Source: a virus
Length of the DNA: 25,489 nucleotides
Direction: 5' to 3' (one strand)
IMG/VR virus record: IMGVR_UViG_3300047474_000434
Coordinates: 1 to 25,489 of that record
The notes below the pieces were generated by a model, which saw nothing but the letters and a program-made list of their open reading frames with translations, had not been told where the DNA came from and ran no database searches. A program made the translations under genes and the position numbers. Of this stretch, positions 7,651 through 17,600 are shown piece after piece; within the stretch, counting starts at the first letter, position 1, and each line of letters begins with the position of its first letter.

Positions 7651-8646
7651 TTATACGGGATATCTTATAATAACCACGCCGCTGCCTCCGCTGCCACCTG
7701 CTTTTTGATATGTGGCAGTTCCACCGCCGCCGCCACCTCTGTTTGCTATTGCTGACTGTCCTGGTTCGCCGCTGCCGTGTTGTCCTGTGCCGCCCGATCC
7801 GCCTACGCCGCTTCCACCTTGTCCTACTGGACCAGTGTTACTATAGTTAGGTAGTGGATATACTCCACCTCCGCCGCCGCCGGCGTAGTATCGTAATTGT
7901 CCCGATATCGAAGAAGCAATTCCTGGGCCACCATTGCGACCATAACTTTCTGTTAAGAACCAATAATCTGTTCCGCCTGCGCCTCCGCCACCACCGCCGG
8001 TATTTTGTTGACCGTCTGATTTACTGCCGCCATCTGATCCTTGACCTGCTGTTCCTGCGCCACCAGATGATCCGTTAGACCAATTTTGAGTTCCACCACC
8101 GCTGCCACCTGCAGCGCCACCAACAGAATAGTTTCCGCCTCCGCCACCACCGATTGCTGTTAAACCAAGTGCAGACGAATTACCGCCGTTACCGCCTGTG
8201 CCACCTGGAGATGAATTAGTTGCTGTGTTTGGTGCTCCGCCGCCGCCTACAACAATAGCATTATTTGCTACAGTACGAAATGAAGTACCTTGTAACAGTC
8301 CGCCTGCGCCACCACCACCACCGTGATGTCTGCCGCCTGCGCCGCCACCAGCAACGATTAAATATTCAACTTCCCCTGCACACACTACGTTAAAACTACC
8401 AGCGCCAGTAAAGGTAAATGTTTTGTATCCACCGTGTATCTTTACATCTACTGCTCCAGTTGCTGTTGCTTTGCATTTCTTATCTATACAAATCCAGTTA
8501 GAGCCATTATATAATTCTACATCGTTTATATCAGTATTAAATCGCATATACCCAACTTGTGGATTAGGTGGTCGATCATCTGTTATTCCTCTTGGTAACG
8601 TAAGAGAACCTGTATCATTGATTGTTAATGTATCTAGTGTAGCCAT
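7651..8646 (-). CDS. Glycine-rich adhesin-like protein
   Basis: This 331-residue protein starts with the shared leader (MATLDTLTINDTGSLTLPRG, ending at GSNW near residue 51), then a short beta region to about 92. It then has a long glycine-rich domain (93-331) that opens with VEYLIVAGGG and closes with SGVVIIRYPV. Runs of GGGGG and GG-x repeats alternate with short polar loops, the pattern of glycine-rich domains that pack as polyglycine helices in some phage adhesins (compare gp38 of the T4-like phage S16). That comparison is structural inference. I chose the ATG at 8646 because it forms a TAATG overlap with the stop of the upstream gene, has GGAGGG 10 bases before it, and begins at the conserved leader. 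An ATG 18 bases upstream is rejected. A receptor-binding role is likely. Confidence 0.8.
   Translation of the reverse strand: MATLDTLTINDTGSLTLPRGITDDRPPNPQVGYMRFNTDINDVELYNGSNWICIDKKCKATATGAVDVKIHGGYKTFTFTGAGSFNVVCAGEVEYLIVAGGGAGGRHHGGGGGAGGLLQGTSFRTVANNAIVVGGGGAPNTATNSSPGGTGGNGGNSSALGLTAIGGGGGGNYSVGGAAGGSGGGTQNWSNGSSGGAGTAGQGSDGGSKSDGQQNTGGGGGGAGGTDYWFLTESYGRNGGPGIASSISGQLRYYAGGGGGGVYPLPNYSNTGPVGQGGSGVGGSGGTGQHGSGEPGQSAIANRGGGGGGTATYQKAGGSGGSGVVIIRYPV
8153..8174 (-). repeat. 22-bp copy of a block shared with 9925-9946
   Basis: The 22 bases beginning attgctgttaaaccaagtg are identical at 8153-8174 and 9925-9946. They lie at equivalent places in two neighbouring glycine-rich genes and encode the ALGLTAIG motif. 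The flanks stay similar but diverge at third codon positions, as expected for related genes that have diverged or exchanged segments. Confidence 0.85.
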
Positions 8647-10442
8647 TAGCTGCCAACCCTCCACTTAGTTGCATCGTATATTTGTTTAATTTCTATAGCA
8701 CTTAGTTCTCTAGTATAAACTGCCATAAAATATATCCATCCTTGCCACCTTGTACCAGTATAACCAACTCCGTGTCGTATATCAGTAGTTGCATTTGCTG
8801 TAGTAGGATATCCGCCAGCGTCTGCTGATGTATATAGTGCACCGTTTTTATACCAGTACTGTCTATTCTTAATTTGATTTCTAGTACTGACTATAAATGC
8901 AGTTTCATTAACTGTACCTAAGAAGTTACCGTCGCTGCCTCTTCCAACATAAGGTTGTCCATTAGGTCCGTTGGTTCCAAAGTAGTAACTAACACTTCCG
9001 CTTGGTTCGTGTGTCCAAGTTCCTGAGCCACCATATGACTGATCGTGAAGATTTCTACGTCCAGATAACGTTGTTGGCGTTACCCACATCATAATAGTTT
9101 GAGCTCTTGAAAAGTCCATAGTTCTTGCATTATAAGGAACTGTAAGGTTTGAACTACCGTCAAAATACAATCCGCCGCCATTTTTACCGTCTTTTCTTAA
9201 ATATCCGTTTGAGAAAGTAGCGTGATTACTATTGCCACTTAAATCTCTAATTGTTCTGTTTCGCCACTTTTCGTCATTTAGACAAATGTGTTTACTCATA
9301 TCAAATGCATATACTAGGCCTTCCTTAGAAGCACCATATAAATTATCAAGTTCTATTTGGCCGCCGTCCAATACTCCAACCTGTCCAGGATCTCTTTTGT
9401 ATCTTATAACTACAATACCACTTCCGCCAGCACCACCTGACGATGCTGAGCCGCCAGATCTACCGCTGCCACCTCCGCCACCACCTGTGTTTGGTTGTCC
9501 ATCTTTTCCTGTAGGCTCTACTGCGCCATCATATATATCACTGGCACCTGTACTAGCACCGTTATTGGGTCTATCGCCGTAACCGCCGCCACCTTTGCCG
9601 CCGTTTCCAGGTTGAGCATTGCTCGAGTTACCGTGAACTCCGCCGCCACCGCCGCCTGAATACCAAATTTGAGCACCAGTTATTGCACTTGGTTTACCTA
9701 TGCCGCCATCGCCTGACTTAGTTGCTGTCCAATCTTGGCCAGGTCCCCCTGCGCCACCTCCGCCACCTGTTGGGTATCCGTTTGTACTTGATCCTCTCCC
9801 GCGACCGCCATTAAATCCTTGGCCTGCTGTTCCTGCTGCGCCTGCTGGACTGTGTCCTTCACCACCTCCTGAACCGCCAGATCCTGCATCGTATGTACTC
9901 CAAGATCCACCTTTTCCGCCGCCTATTGCTGTTAAACCAAGTGCAGTCGAGTTGCCGCCACGTGTTGCTCTAGGCATTCCGCTATAGCTGCCTGGATTAC
10001 GTTCTCGTGTACCTCCAGCTCCTACTGCAATAGGATAGCTTCCTGGAGCTAGATCCATTTTTCCTGATAAGAAGCCGCCGCCTCCGCCGCCGCCTCCAAC
10101 CCAAGCGCCACCGCCACCACCACCAGCAACGATTAAGTATTCAACTTCTCCAGCTTGTGTTACGTTTAAAGTTCCAGCGCCTTGTTCGTTTGTAAATACG
10201 TGTACAGTATATGGAACACCATTTTCTACTATATTATAAGTTTTTTCTGCTCCGGAAGCCGATGCTTGTATACTACCATCTGTTTCTCGCCATTGACCAT
10301 TAGTGTAATACTCTAATTGATTTAAAGTTGTATTGTATCTTACGTATCCTTCCACAGGACTTCCCGGGCGTTGAGCAGTTGTTCCCGAAGGAATAGTTAT
10401 AAATCCCGTATCATCAATGTTAGTATTTTTTAGTTGTGCCAT
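8646..10442 (-). CDS. Adhesin-like fibre protein: leader, glycine-rich domain and LamG
   Basis: This 598-residue protein combines modules that its neighbours carry separately. The leader is residues 1-52 (MAQLKNTNIDDTGFITIPSG, then RYNTTLNQLEYY and GQW). A glycine-rich domain spans about 98-350, opening with VEYLIVAGGGGGG and closing with SGIVVIRYKRD, very like the 331-residue protein downstream. A concanavalin-like/LamG domain spans about 375-595: GLVYAFDMSKH, DLSGNSNHATF, GGLYFDGSSNL, QTIMMWVTPT, then WIYFMAVYTRELS. It most likely recognises a host glycan or surface protein. The start is the ATG at 10442, 3 bases after the stop of the S74-domain gene, with a weak GAAGAAA ribosome site that suggests coupling. 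The stop overlaps the next ATG. Open frames on the opposite strand here are mirror images of the GGN codons. Confidence 0.82.
   Translation of the reverse strand: MAQLKNTNIDDTGFITIPSGTTAQRPGSPVEGYVRYNTTLNQLEYYTNGQWRETDGSIQASASGAEKTYNIVENGVPYTVHVFTNEQGAGTLNVTQAGEVEYLIVAGGGGGGAWVGGGGGGGGFLSGKMDLAPGSYPIAVGAGGTRERNPGSYSGMPRATRGGNSTALGLTAIGGGKGGSWSTYDAGSGGSGGGEGHSPAGAAGTAGQGFNGGRGRGSSTNGYPTGGGGGAGGPGQDWTATKSGDGGIGKPSAITGAQIWYSGGGGGGVHGNSSNAQPGNGGKGGGGYGDRPNNGASTGASDIYDGAVEPTGKDGQPNTGGGGGGSGRSGGSASSGGAGGSGIVVIRYKRDPGQVGVLDGGQIELDNLYGASKEGLVYAFDMSKHICLNDEKWRNRTIRDLSGNSNHATFSNGYLRKDGKNGGGLYFDGSSNLTVPYNARTMDFSRAQTIMMWVTPTTLSGRRNLHDQSYGGSGTWTHEPSGSVSYYFGTNGPNGQPYVGRGSDGNFLGTVNETAFIVSTRNQIKNRQYWYKNGALYTSADAGGYPTTANATTDIRHGVGYTGTRWQGWIYFMAVYTRELSAIEIKQIYDATKWRVGS
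9925..9946 (-). repeat. 22-bp copy of a block shared with 8153-8174
   Basis: This is the second copy of the identical 22-base block, in the glycine-rich domain of the 598-residue gene. A further near-identical stretch (around 8347-8375 and 10127-10155, encoding EVEYLIVAGGG) shows that the two genes share DNA-level similarity in several short blocks. Confidence 0.85.
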
Positions 10443-10445
10443 TAC

Positions 10446-11300
10446 TTATTTCTTCAACTCATCTATCTCTAGTTTTAAACTTTTAATTGCTTCAATTAAA
10501 TAAGCAGTTAGTTTTGTATATTTAATTCCAACAACATCATTGTTTGTATCACGAGTAACTAACTCCGGTAGTACTTCTTCAGTCCATTCTGCAATCAGTC
10601 CGCTTTCGTGTTCGTTATTATCTAATCTATCATAAGTTACGCCACGTAAATTTAATATACTAGTTAAAGCATCTTGTATTGGATTGATGTTTTCTTTAAG
10701 TGCAATACTTGAAGTTTCAACAATACTTACAGCAGTTACCTGACCACCAAAGCCAGCTCCACCAGTCACTACCAATGCTCCAGAGGAAGTTGAACTAGAA
10801 GCAGTACTTGCTGAAGCTCTTAACTCAGCAGTAGTTAATCTGCCAGGGTTTGGTACAAAGTTTAGTCTGCTACCATCTGCTACACTTAGTGTATCTTCTG
10901 TCCCAGTAGTACCATCGGACATAGTAATATAGTAAGTACCATTATCTGCTGCTGTTCTATTTGTAACTGTTAGTGAAGGTGCTGTCCAACTTAAAGTGCC
11001 GCTACCGTCTGTTTGTAAAACATTACTTGCTGCACCGTCATTTGCTGGAAATGTTAACGTATAGTTACCAGCAAGTGCTGCTGGGGCTTTAAGAAGAGCA
11101 TAATTAGTATCGCCGTCTCCTAATCTAATACCGGCATTTGAACTGGTGTATAAATCTTTAGTAAATTCTGTAACACCTGTACCATCAGGTGCTAATACAA
11201 TATTTGAATTAGATTCACGTGACGTAAATGTGTTTGTTGATGTAGAAAGACTTCCCAAAACCTGTCCACCTACTACTCCTGATGTAATTTTTCTTGGCAT
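10446..11300 (-). CDS. Fibre protein with C-terminal Peptidase_S74 intramolecular chaperone
   Basis: This 284-residue protein has a Ser/Thr/Gly-rich fibre part (1-190) containing GIRLGDGDTNYALLKAP, NVLQTDGSGTLSW and GALVVTGGAGFGG, motifs common in phage fibres. Residues about 195-284 match the Peptidase_S74 chaperone domain: S197-S-I-A-L-K202-E-N-I, then LRGVTYDRLDN, ESGLIAEW, and a helical end IEAIKSLKLEIDELKK likely to form a trimeric coiled coil. In this family a Ser/Lys dyad spaced S-x4-K cuts the chaperone off after it has guided trimerisation; S197 and K202 have that spacing. The usual S-D-x-x-L-K has Ser instead of Asp here. The ribosome site AAGGAAGAAAC precedes the ATG. It follows the 111-residue gene after 10 bases. 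Unlike most S74 fibres the body is short. Confidence 0.87.
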   Translation of the reverse strand: MPRKITSGVVGGQVLGSLSTSTNTFTSRESNSNIVLAPDGTGVTEFTKDLYTSSNAGIRLGDGDTNYALLKAPAALAGNYTLTFPANDGAASNVLQTDGSGTLSWTAPSLTVTNRTAADNGTYYITMSDGTTGTEDTLSVADGSRLNFVPNPGRLTTAELRASASTASSSTSSGALVVTGGAGFGGQVTAVSIVETSSIALKENINPIQDALTSILNLRGVTYDRLDNNEHESGLIAEWTEEVLPELVTRDTNNDVVGIKYTKLTAYLIEAIKSLKLEIDELKK

Positions 11301-11310
11301 TGTTTCTTCC

Positions 11311-11646
11311 TTATGTAGTTGCTGTTTCTATACCGTAAACCATAACTGATGTATTAGCCTGCGATGAACGTGCATAGATTTGTCTACTAGCATCAATTAC
11401 TACACCAGTTCTTTCTAGAACACCGTTTGGTAGTATTTCTGTTTCGTATTCCAAATAGTCATCTGCTACTGGTAAAGTTGCGCCAGTTGGGTCTGTTTTA
11501 GCTATAGCCAATCTAACTGTAATGCTAGTTGAGTTTTTGTTGCATATACTTACCGTAGCTACACTAAACGTAGTCACCGGTACCAAATATATTGGTGTAT
11601 ATGTTGTAGCAGCTAAATCTGCTGATCCTAATATTCCGTTTGCCAT
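11311..11646 (-). CDS. Small beta-sandwich-like structural protein
   Basis: This 111-residue protein begins MANGILGSADLAATTYTPIY and consists mostly of alternating hydrophobic strands (VATVSICNK, ITVRLAIAK, YLEYETEILPNGVLERTG, IYARSSQANTSVMVYGIE). It resembles the 109-residue protein encoded at 25121-25450 in length and in the order of strands: an N-x-T/S turn, a strand with Y-x-x-x-T/E-x-x-LP, and a late RSS motif. Both are probably small beta-sandwich proteins linked to the fibres, but no function can be assigned from sequence. The ribosome site GGAG lies 9 bases before the ATG. It sits 20 bases downstream of the 2366-residue giant gene, and a GATAAATA octamer is present inside the end of that gene. 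Confidence 0.72.
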   Translation of the reverse strand: MANGILGSADLAATTYTPIYLVPVTTFSVATVSICNKNSTSITVRLAIAKTDPTGATLPVADDYLEYETEILPNGVLERTGVVIDASRQIYARSSQANTSVMVYGIETATT

Positions 11647-11666
11647 TTTTTAATCTCCAATTTTAA

Positions 11667-14600
11667 TTATCTCAGGAAGTAGTTGTATGCTAAAGGTAAT
11701 CCTAATACTGATCCATTAAACACTACATTTGCATTTATATTTATCGGACTTCCGCTTAGTGTTGTTATAGTGTCGGCTCCGATAAATATGTCACCTGCTG
11801 TTACGCTGTTAACATTCAATGTTGCACCACCACCGCCAATTTGTGACTCAATATATGCTTTAACTGCACGTTGTGTTGGTACTACCGAATCACTATTTGC
11901 AGTAAAGAACGGATCTGTACTAAATTCCGTAACACTTGCAGAGTTACCACCTAGTGTAACTTCTCCCAATGAAAGTTCTTGTAGTCCTGCAATGTTAAAT
12001 GCATCAGCATTCAATGTTGCAACACCAGTTGATTGTTCAATAGTAAACAAGTCACCAACTCTAAAGTTACCATCTTGGTCTGTAGCAGTGTAGAACACTC
12101 TACCACCGTCAAAGTCGCTAGTTTCTTTTACTTGATCTGGTGCGTTAAGCGGCACTCCAGGGTAATTAGTATCAGTAAATCCGCCTGTACCAATATCTAA
12201 GAAATCGTGTCCTGTTAAACGCACTTGTGAGAACCTAATACGTAACTCTACAGGATCGCCATCTGGTAAATCATCATCTACTGTTATACTAGGCGATATC
12301 TGTAAGAAAGCGGTATAACTTCCATCGTTTGTTCCTAAGAAACTTACTATATTAACTAGTTTATAGAACTCTCCTGGTAAGCTCGCAAATTCTACATTAG
12401 AGCCGTTTACTGGACGACTAGTTAATCTACGTACAGCAATAAATGCTCCAGCTTGCGGGAAGTTTGCATTACCGTTTGAGGTTACTGCATTTATTTCTGC
12501 TGTTGAACTTGTAAATCCTGTACCTCTATTATTGAATGTTGGATTTGCTAGAGCACCGTTACCAATTTGTGGTACTAGTACAACGTCATCAACATTGTTA
12601 GGATCTGTTATAGTTATTGTTGGCGCACTTGTATAGCCGCTTCCTGGTTCTGTTATTCTAATAGCAAAAATTTGTTCATTTGCTACACTTGCTCTACCTT
12701 TTGCAGGTGTATTAATTTTTGCATATTTTCCTGCTGTTCCTGCTCCTGGTAGTAACATTACAAATTTACCTTCTTGTGCAGGATTACCAAATGCTATTGC
12801 ATTAAATCCACCTGTAGTAGCTGTTCCAGTTAATGTATATGACTGCCAGTACAATCCATCGTGACTATATTGAACTTCGTCAGTATCATCACTTGAAATA
12901 ACAAATGTACCCTGTCCGTATGCTATTTTACGTTCTGTAGCAGTTAGTGGAAGTGTAAGTGTGTTTTCGTACCAAGTAACACCGTCTAGTGAGTACATAA
13001 TACCATTAGTTCCGCCTAGTGCTACAAACTTACCATTACCCCATACAATATCTGTTACTGCTGCAAAACTTGCCGGAGCTGTTACGCCTGTCCAACTAAT
13101 TCCATCTTCAGAATATGCTGCACTTGTAGTTCCGCTGTTAATAGCAACAAACTTACCTGCGCCGTATACCATTTCACCAAATCCATTTGCTGGAAGTGCT
13201 GTGCCAGTTATGCTCCAAGTTTGGCCACCATTGTCTGAATATGCAACATCTTGATCTGCGTCACTAATAACAACAAATCTTGCTGTAGCAGCAGCAACTT
13301 GACCAAATGCTATAGTATTTTCACCTGTTGCATTAAACGATCCTGGTAACGAACTAGTTGACCACGTATCTGCATCGCTTGAGTAAGCAACTGTGCCGTC
13401 GCCGTCTGCAATTAATACTACTGCACTGGGTTGGAATGTACTCGAGCCATCATCTTGTAAACCGTCTGCAATACTTGCCCAATTTCCGCTTGGTAAAGTA
13501 GGTAATACTTCTGAAGTCCAAGTTTCGCCATCAATACTTACTGCTCCATTTGTTCCAGCGCCAACTGCAAGGAATTTTCCTGCTTGTGCAGTTCCTGCAA
13601 GATCAAAATCTACAATAGCACCTGTTACACTGTTTACTGTTGTTACAGTTATTGTAATATCGTTAGCTGTAGTGGCTCCGCCAACGTCTGTACCTACAAT
13701 AGTTAATGTATCAAGTCTTGAATACCCTGTACCTACTGCACTAGAAGTTACATAATATTTACTTCCGTTACGAGTAACATCAAAAGTTGCTCCAGAGCCG
13801 TTGCCACCTGTGTGACTTATTCCTGTATACTGTGCTGCTGTTTGAATCCATTCAACATCATACCAAGTAGTTGATGTTGGCATTGTAATACTATTGCTTG
13901 AGTTAGTTGGAGCAGTGATTGTAACTCTTGGTTCAATTTGGTATGTTGATGAACTGTTAGGAGCAACAATAGGTGTTCCTGGAACTACGTGATCCCAGCC
14001 TGCAACACCATCTGATTCTCTTACAACTGTTGCTTCTTTAGTACCTGCATTGTATGTGTTAATAATTGCATACTGTCCTATACCAGCAGCACCTATGATA
14101 TAAATTTTCATTCCTGGGTATGCTGAACTTAATGAACCGTCTGTTGCACTTAGGAATATTCCTGTTGCACTACCACTTTGTGCAACGTTACTTGATATTA
14201 CATACCCGCTACCGCCTAGTGCAATATCTGGGTTTGCATCTTGATCAACATAAGCATAGTTAAATGCTCCATCACGGAATTCATTTGCAACTACTACTTC
14301 ATTAGACCCTGGGCCAAATATATCAAGAGTAGCTTCAGTATAATCATTACCTGCGTGGGTATATTCAACTGATAACAGTTTTACATTATCTGTATTAACT
14401 TGTCCAATAGTTGCATTATACTGTGTGCGGTTGTCAACTACTGCTGTTACAGCAGTTTCATCTGGATCAACTCCTGTTGCTACGGAACCAAAGTCACCAT
14501 ATGAGTTGTTACCGTTTGTTGCACGTACTCTACCACCTGTTTCTGCAAGATAGCCAATGTGTGAGTAATATGTAAACACTGATACAAGTTCTGCTCTACC

Positions 14601-17600
14601 ATTGTTAAGAATGTGTGCGCCAATACCGTCACTTATAACCTGTGTAAAGTCATTTGACACCATTGAGTCATTGCCGCCATTGTGTAATGCTCCGTCAATT
14701 TTTTGTCCAGTTGCTGCATTACCAAATGTTGTAACACCTTGTATGTATGGTGAACGTGTAATAATCCAAGTACGGAAATCATCTGGACCCCAACCTGGAT
14801 CTAACGAGCAATATGCTCCTGCACTTACTTTACTATAATTAAATGCATTTTCTGGTAACAAGTCACCTTTTAATCCGTTAAGAGTACAGTTTCTTACACC
14901 TGTAGCATCTCTAAGGTAGAACATATCTTCTTCTTGCGATCCTGTTACACTGTTATTGTAGAAACGTGCAACATATCTTGAAGCATAATTTCCTGTCCAC
15001 ATCAAATCATATTTTAACGCATCGATATAGTAATCAACATCTCTAGCACAAAGAACTTCGTTATATGTATAACCGTTCCAAATGCTGCCGCTTGCTGCAC
15101 CGGCAATTTGAACATCAATCCAAGCTGCAATTTCAGCTTTTATAAAGTCTCTATTACGCTCTAACTGTAGTTTTGCATAATATCTATTTTGGTCTTCAGT
15201 TGCACAAACAGCACCTTCATTAGTTGCTCCAAATAATACAGCATCAATAATTCTTGCACTTGCTGTTATTCTTGCAATAGCTGTTGCGTCACTTGCAACA
15301 TTTGCAATAGCACCATCAGTTGCATCTAAGAGTGCATATTGAATTGCTTCTCTAGTTTGTTTCTTCTGGCCGCCTGTGTATACTTCTATAGCAGTTTTAC
15401 GCAAGTATGCGTGTGCTGCTTTAAGTGTTCTGTAGTTACTATTTAAAGCAAAGTCAAATCCAACTGCTTCTAATATCTTACCAACGTCTCTTTCACACTT
15501 AGCACTATTATAAACTAAGTCCGGATAGTTAGCTGTAATCCAAGCAGTTGTATCAGTTTTAATTCCAGCTGTAGCAGTGTCTAATGCACCTTTAGCAGCA
15601 ATTAATGCTGTAGTACTGTTAACACCGTTTGCTAGTGTTGGATTAACAAGTGTAGTTGTATCGCCAACTGCATCTGGTCCGTTGTTAATAATATCAATAA
15701 TATCTTCTACATTATCTGCAATTTCAGTAATACTACCTACATTACCAGTTTCAACTTGTAGTATTGTTGTTTGTTTAGGATTTGCAATATTTGTATTACC
15801 TGCTACACTTTGTGCTGTAGTTTTTAAATAGTTAATTGATGCAACACATTCTGTTTTTAGAGAAGCAGGAAGTTGATCATATGTTTCATCGTCGCCATCC
15901 CAATACGACAATCCAGCTATTACAGCCATTGAATTGCCGCCATATGTTAAGTCATAGATTAACGAATCAATAATAAATCCAGTATCACGTCGACTGTCAG
16001 TTTTTCCATATTTTAGTGTTGGATATTCTGTATCTAAGAACGCAATTACTTCTGCTTTTAAGAAGTCTTTGTTTACTATAAGATTTTCTCTAGCATTTTC
16101 TAAAATTGAACTATAGCCTGTAGGATCTGTATAGTATCCTGCACTCATAGTTTTTAGTCCGTAGTCAATTTGATATTTCATCATATCAACTAGACTTTCT
16201 ACAGCATTTTCTTGTGTAGTTACAGCATATGGCCAGTTTTGATCTTGTGGCTCAGTATTACCAGTACTAGCAGTTACAGTTGTTCCTACAACAATGTCTC
16301 CAACTACTTCGGCAATTCTGTCAAACGTTGCTACGGTGTTTGGAGTATCTGTTGACGGTGTTGTTTTTCCAGCGGCAATAACCTTTGTCGAACGCAGTTC
16401 GTCACCTAGTATAGCACAATATGCCGGTACTCTAATTGGTAGAACTTCGTAATGTTCTCCTGTAGATACTTTAACTAGTGTTTGAGGTACATCACGAGCT
16501 GGAATTTCGCTAGTATCACCTGCTGTAATTGTATCTGTAATTATTTTAACTAAACTTTGTATTTTAGTATATACACCTGTTTCTGATACAAGCGTTGTGC
16601 TTGTAAATTGATCAACAATTGCTGTACTATCATCTGTAACATTTTGATAAATTGCGCTCGGTGCTTCATTTTTAAGAATTGCATCAACAACAGTTAGCAT
16701 ATAATTGTATGCTGCAACTGATTGTGCAGATTCTGCTGCTAAGCCTGCACCACCGTATGGTTTATCTTCTGATGCAGCTGAAAATTCGCCATCTGCACTA
16801 AATCCATTTACAAACGAAAGTGCTGCTGCTCTTGATTTCAAGTTGCCGCCGTGGCTAATATCCCATATTAATCTATCAACAATATTTCCAACGTCACGTT
16901 TACACTTGTCTTCACCGTAAGTAAAATTATTCCAAATACCTGATCCACCTGCATTTGCAATTTGATAGTTAATCCAAGATCCAACTTCTTCTTGTATAAA
17001 GATTCTGTTTAATTCTAACAAATACTGTGCATTAGGATTCTTCGGTCCTTGCTCAATTTGTTCGCAAGCATAACGTATTGATTTAAATGGTCTATCAACA
17101 CTACCACCTGATTCCGGAAACGGTCTATCAATACCGTGTTCTGACACATAATAAATGTCTTCAATAGTTTGTAAAAACTCCCAGTCAGGAATTCCTGATG
17201 CTCCTACTGTTAATACTTGCCCTTCTAAGCCAACTGGTAGTCTTGTTGGAGCACTACCGCTATAATAAACTAAGTCACCAGCTGTAGTAAGGACACTAGC
17301 TTCTGAACCAACTGCTAGAACACTCCAATACTGTCCACTATCTGCTAAGTCTGGGCGTGAACCCTCGTTGCCGCCGCCTGCTCCTACTAGAGTTGCTGTT
17401 GAGTAATCGTCACCTTCTGATATATGATATAAAGTACAGTAGTAGCTGTTGTCTCCGTAACGAACAACGTCACCTTCGTAATATTCTTGATCGTCTAACC
17501 ACTCGCCTCTCCAACGGAATCCTTCATTAACTAATTTCCAATATGTTGGGTTAGGTGGTTGCTGTCCTTCTTCGTGATCTAAAATACATAAGTAGGTAAA

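Noticed and set aside
7648-7655. TATAAATG on the minus strand as a late promoter for the 472-residue gene
   Set aside because: It overlaps the stop codon of the previous gene, and a start of transcription would fall on or past the ribosome site, leaving no leader.
8647-8664. ATG at 8664 giving MEGWQL before the glycine-rich protein
   Set aside because: It lies within the upstream gene. The ATG at 8646 matches the shared leader, overlaps the stop as TAATG and has a strong GGAGGG site.
9232-9987. Plus-strand open frames of 116 and 95 residues, very rich in proline
   Set aside because: They are the mirror image of GGN glycine codons in the 598-residue gene (CCN on the other strand), with no ribosome site and no family resemblance.
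7680-10110. CRISPR-like or microsatellite array from the repeated CCGCCG runs
   Set aside because: The repeats are irregular, in frame, and code for glycine-rich protein. There are no constant-length spacers.
1743-10442. Diversity-generating retroelement target in the fibre or adhesin genes
   Set aside because: No reverse transcriptase, template repeat or adenine-biased variable C-type lectin end is visible in the window.
12700-13590. Sialidase enzyme activity for the Asp-box region
   Set aside because: Asp boxes are structural and occur in many propellers. No set of catalytic Arg, Tyr and Glu residues could be recognised.
11683-13755. Several plus-strand frames of 97-136 residues across the giant genes
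   Set aside because: They lie wholly antisense to a long, well-supported gene, with composition explained by its Thr/Ala/Gly codons. The similar frames at 19572-21521 are rejected for the same reason.
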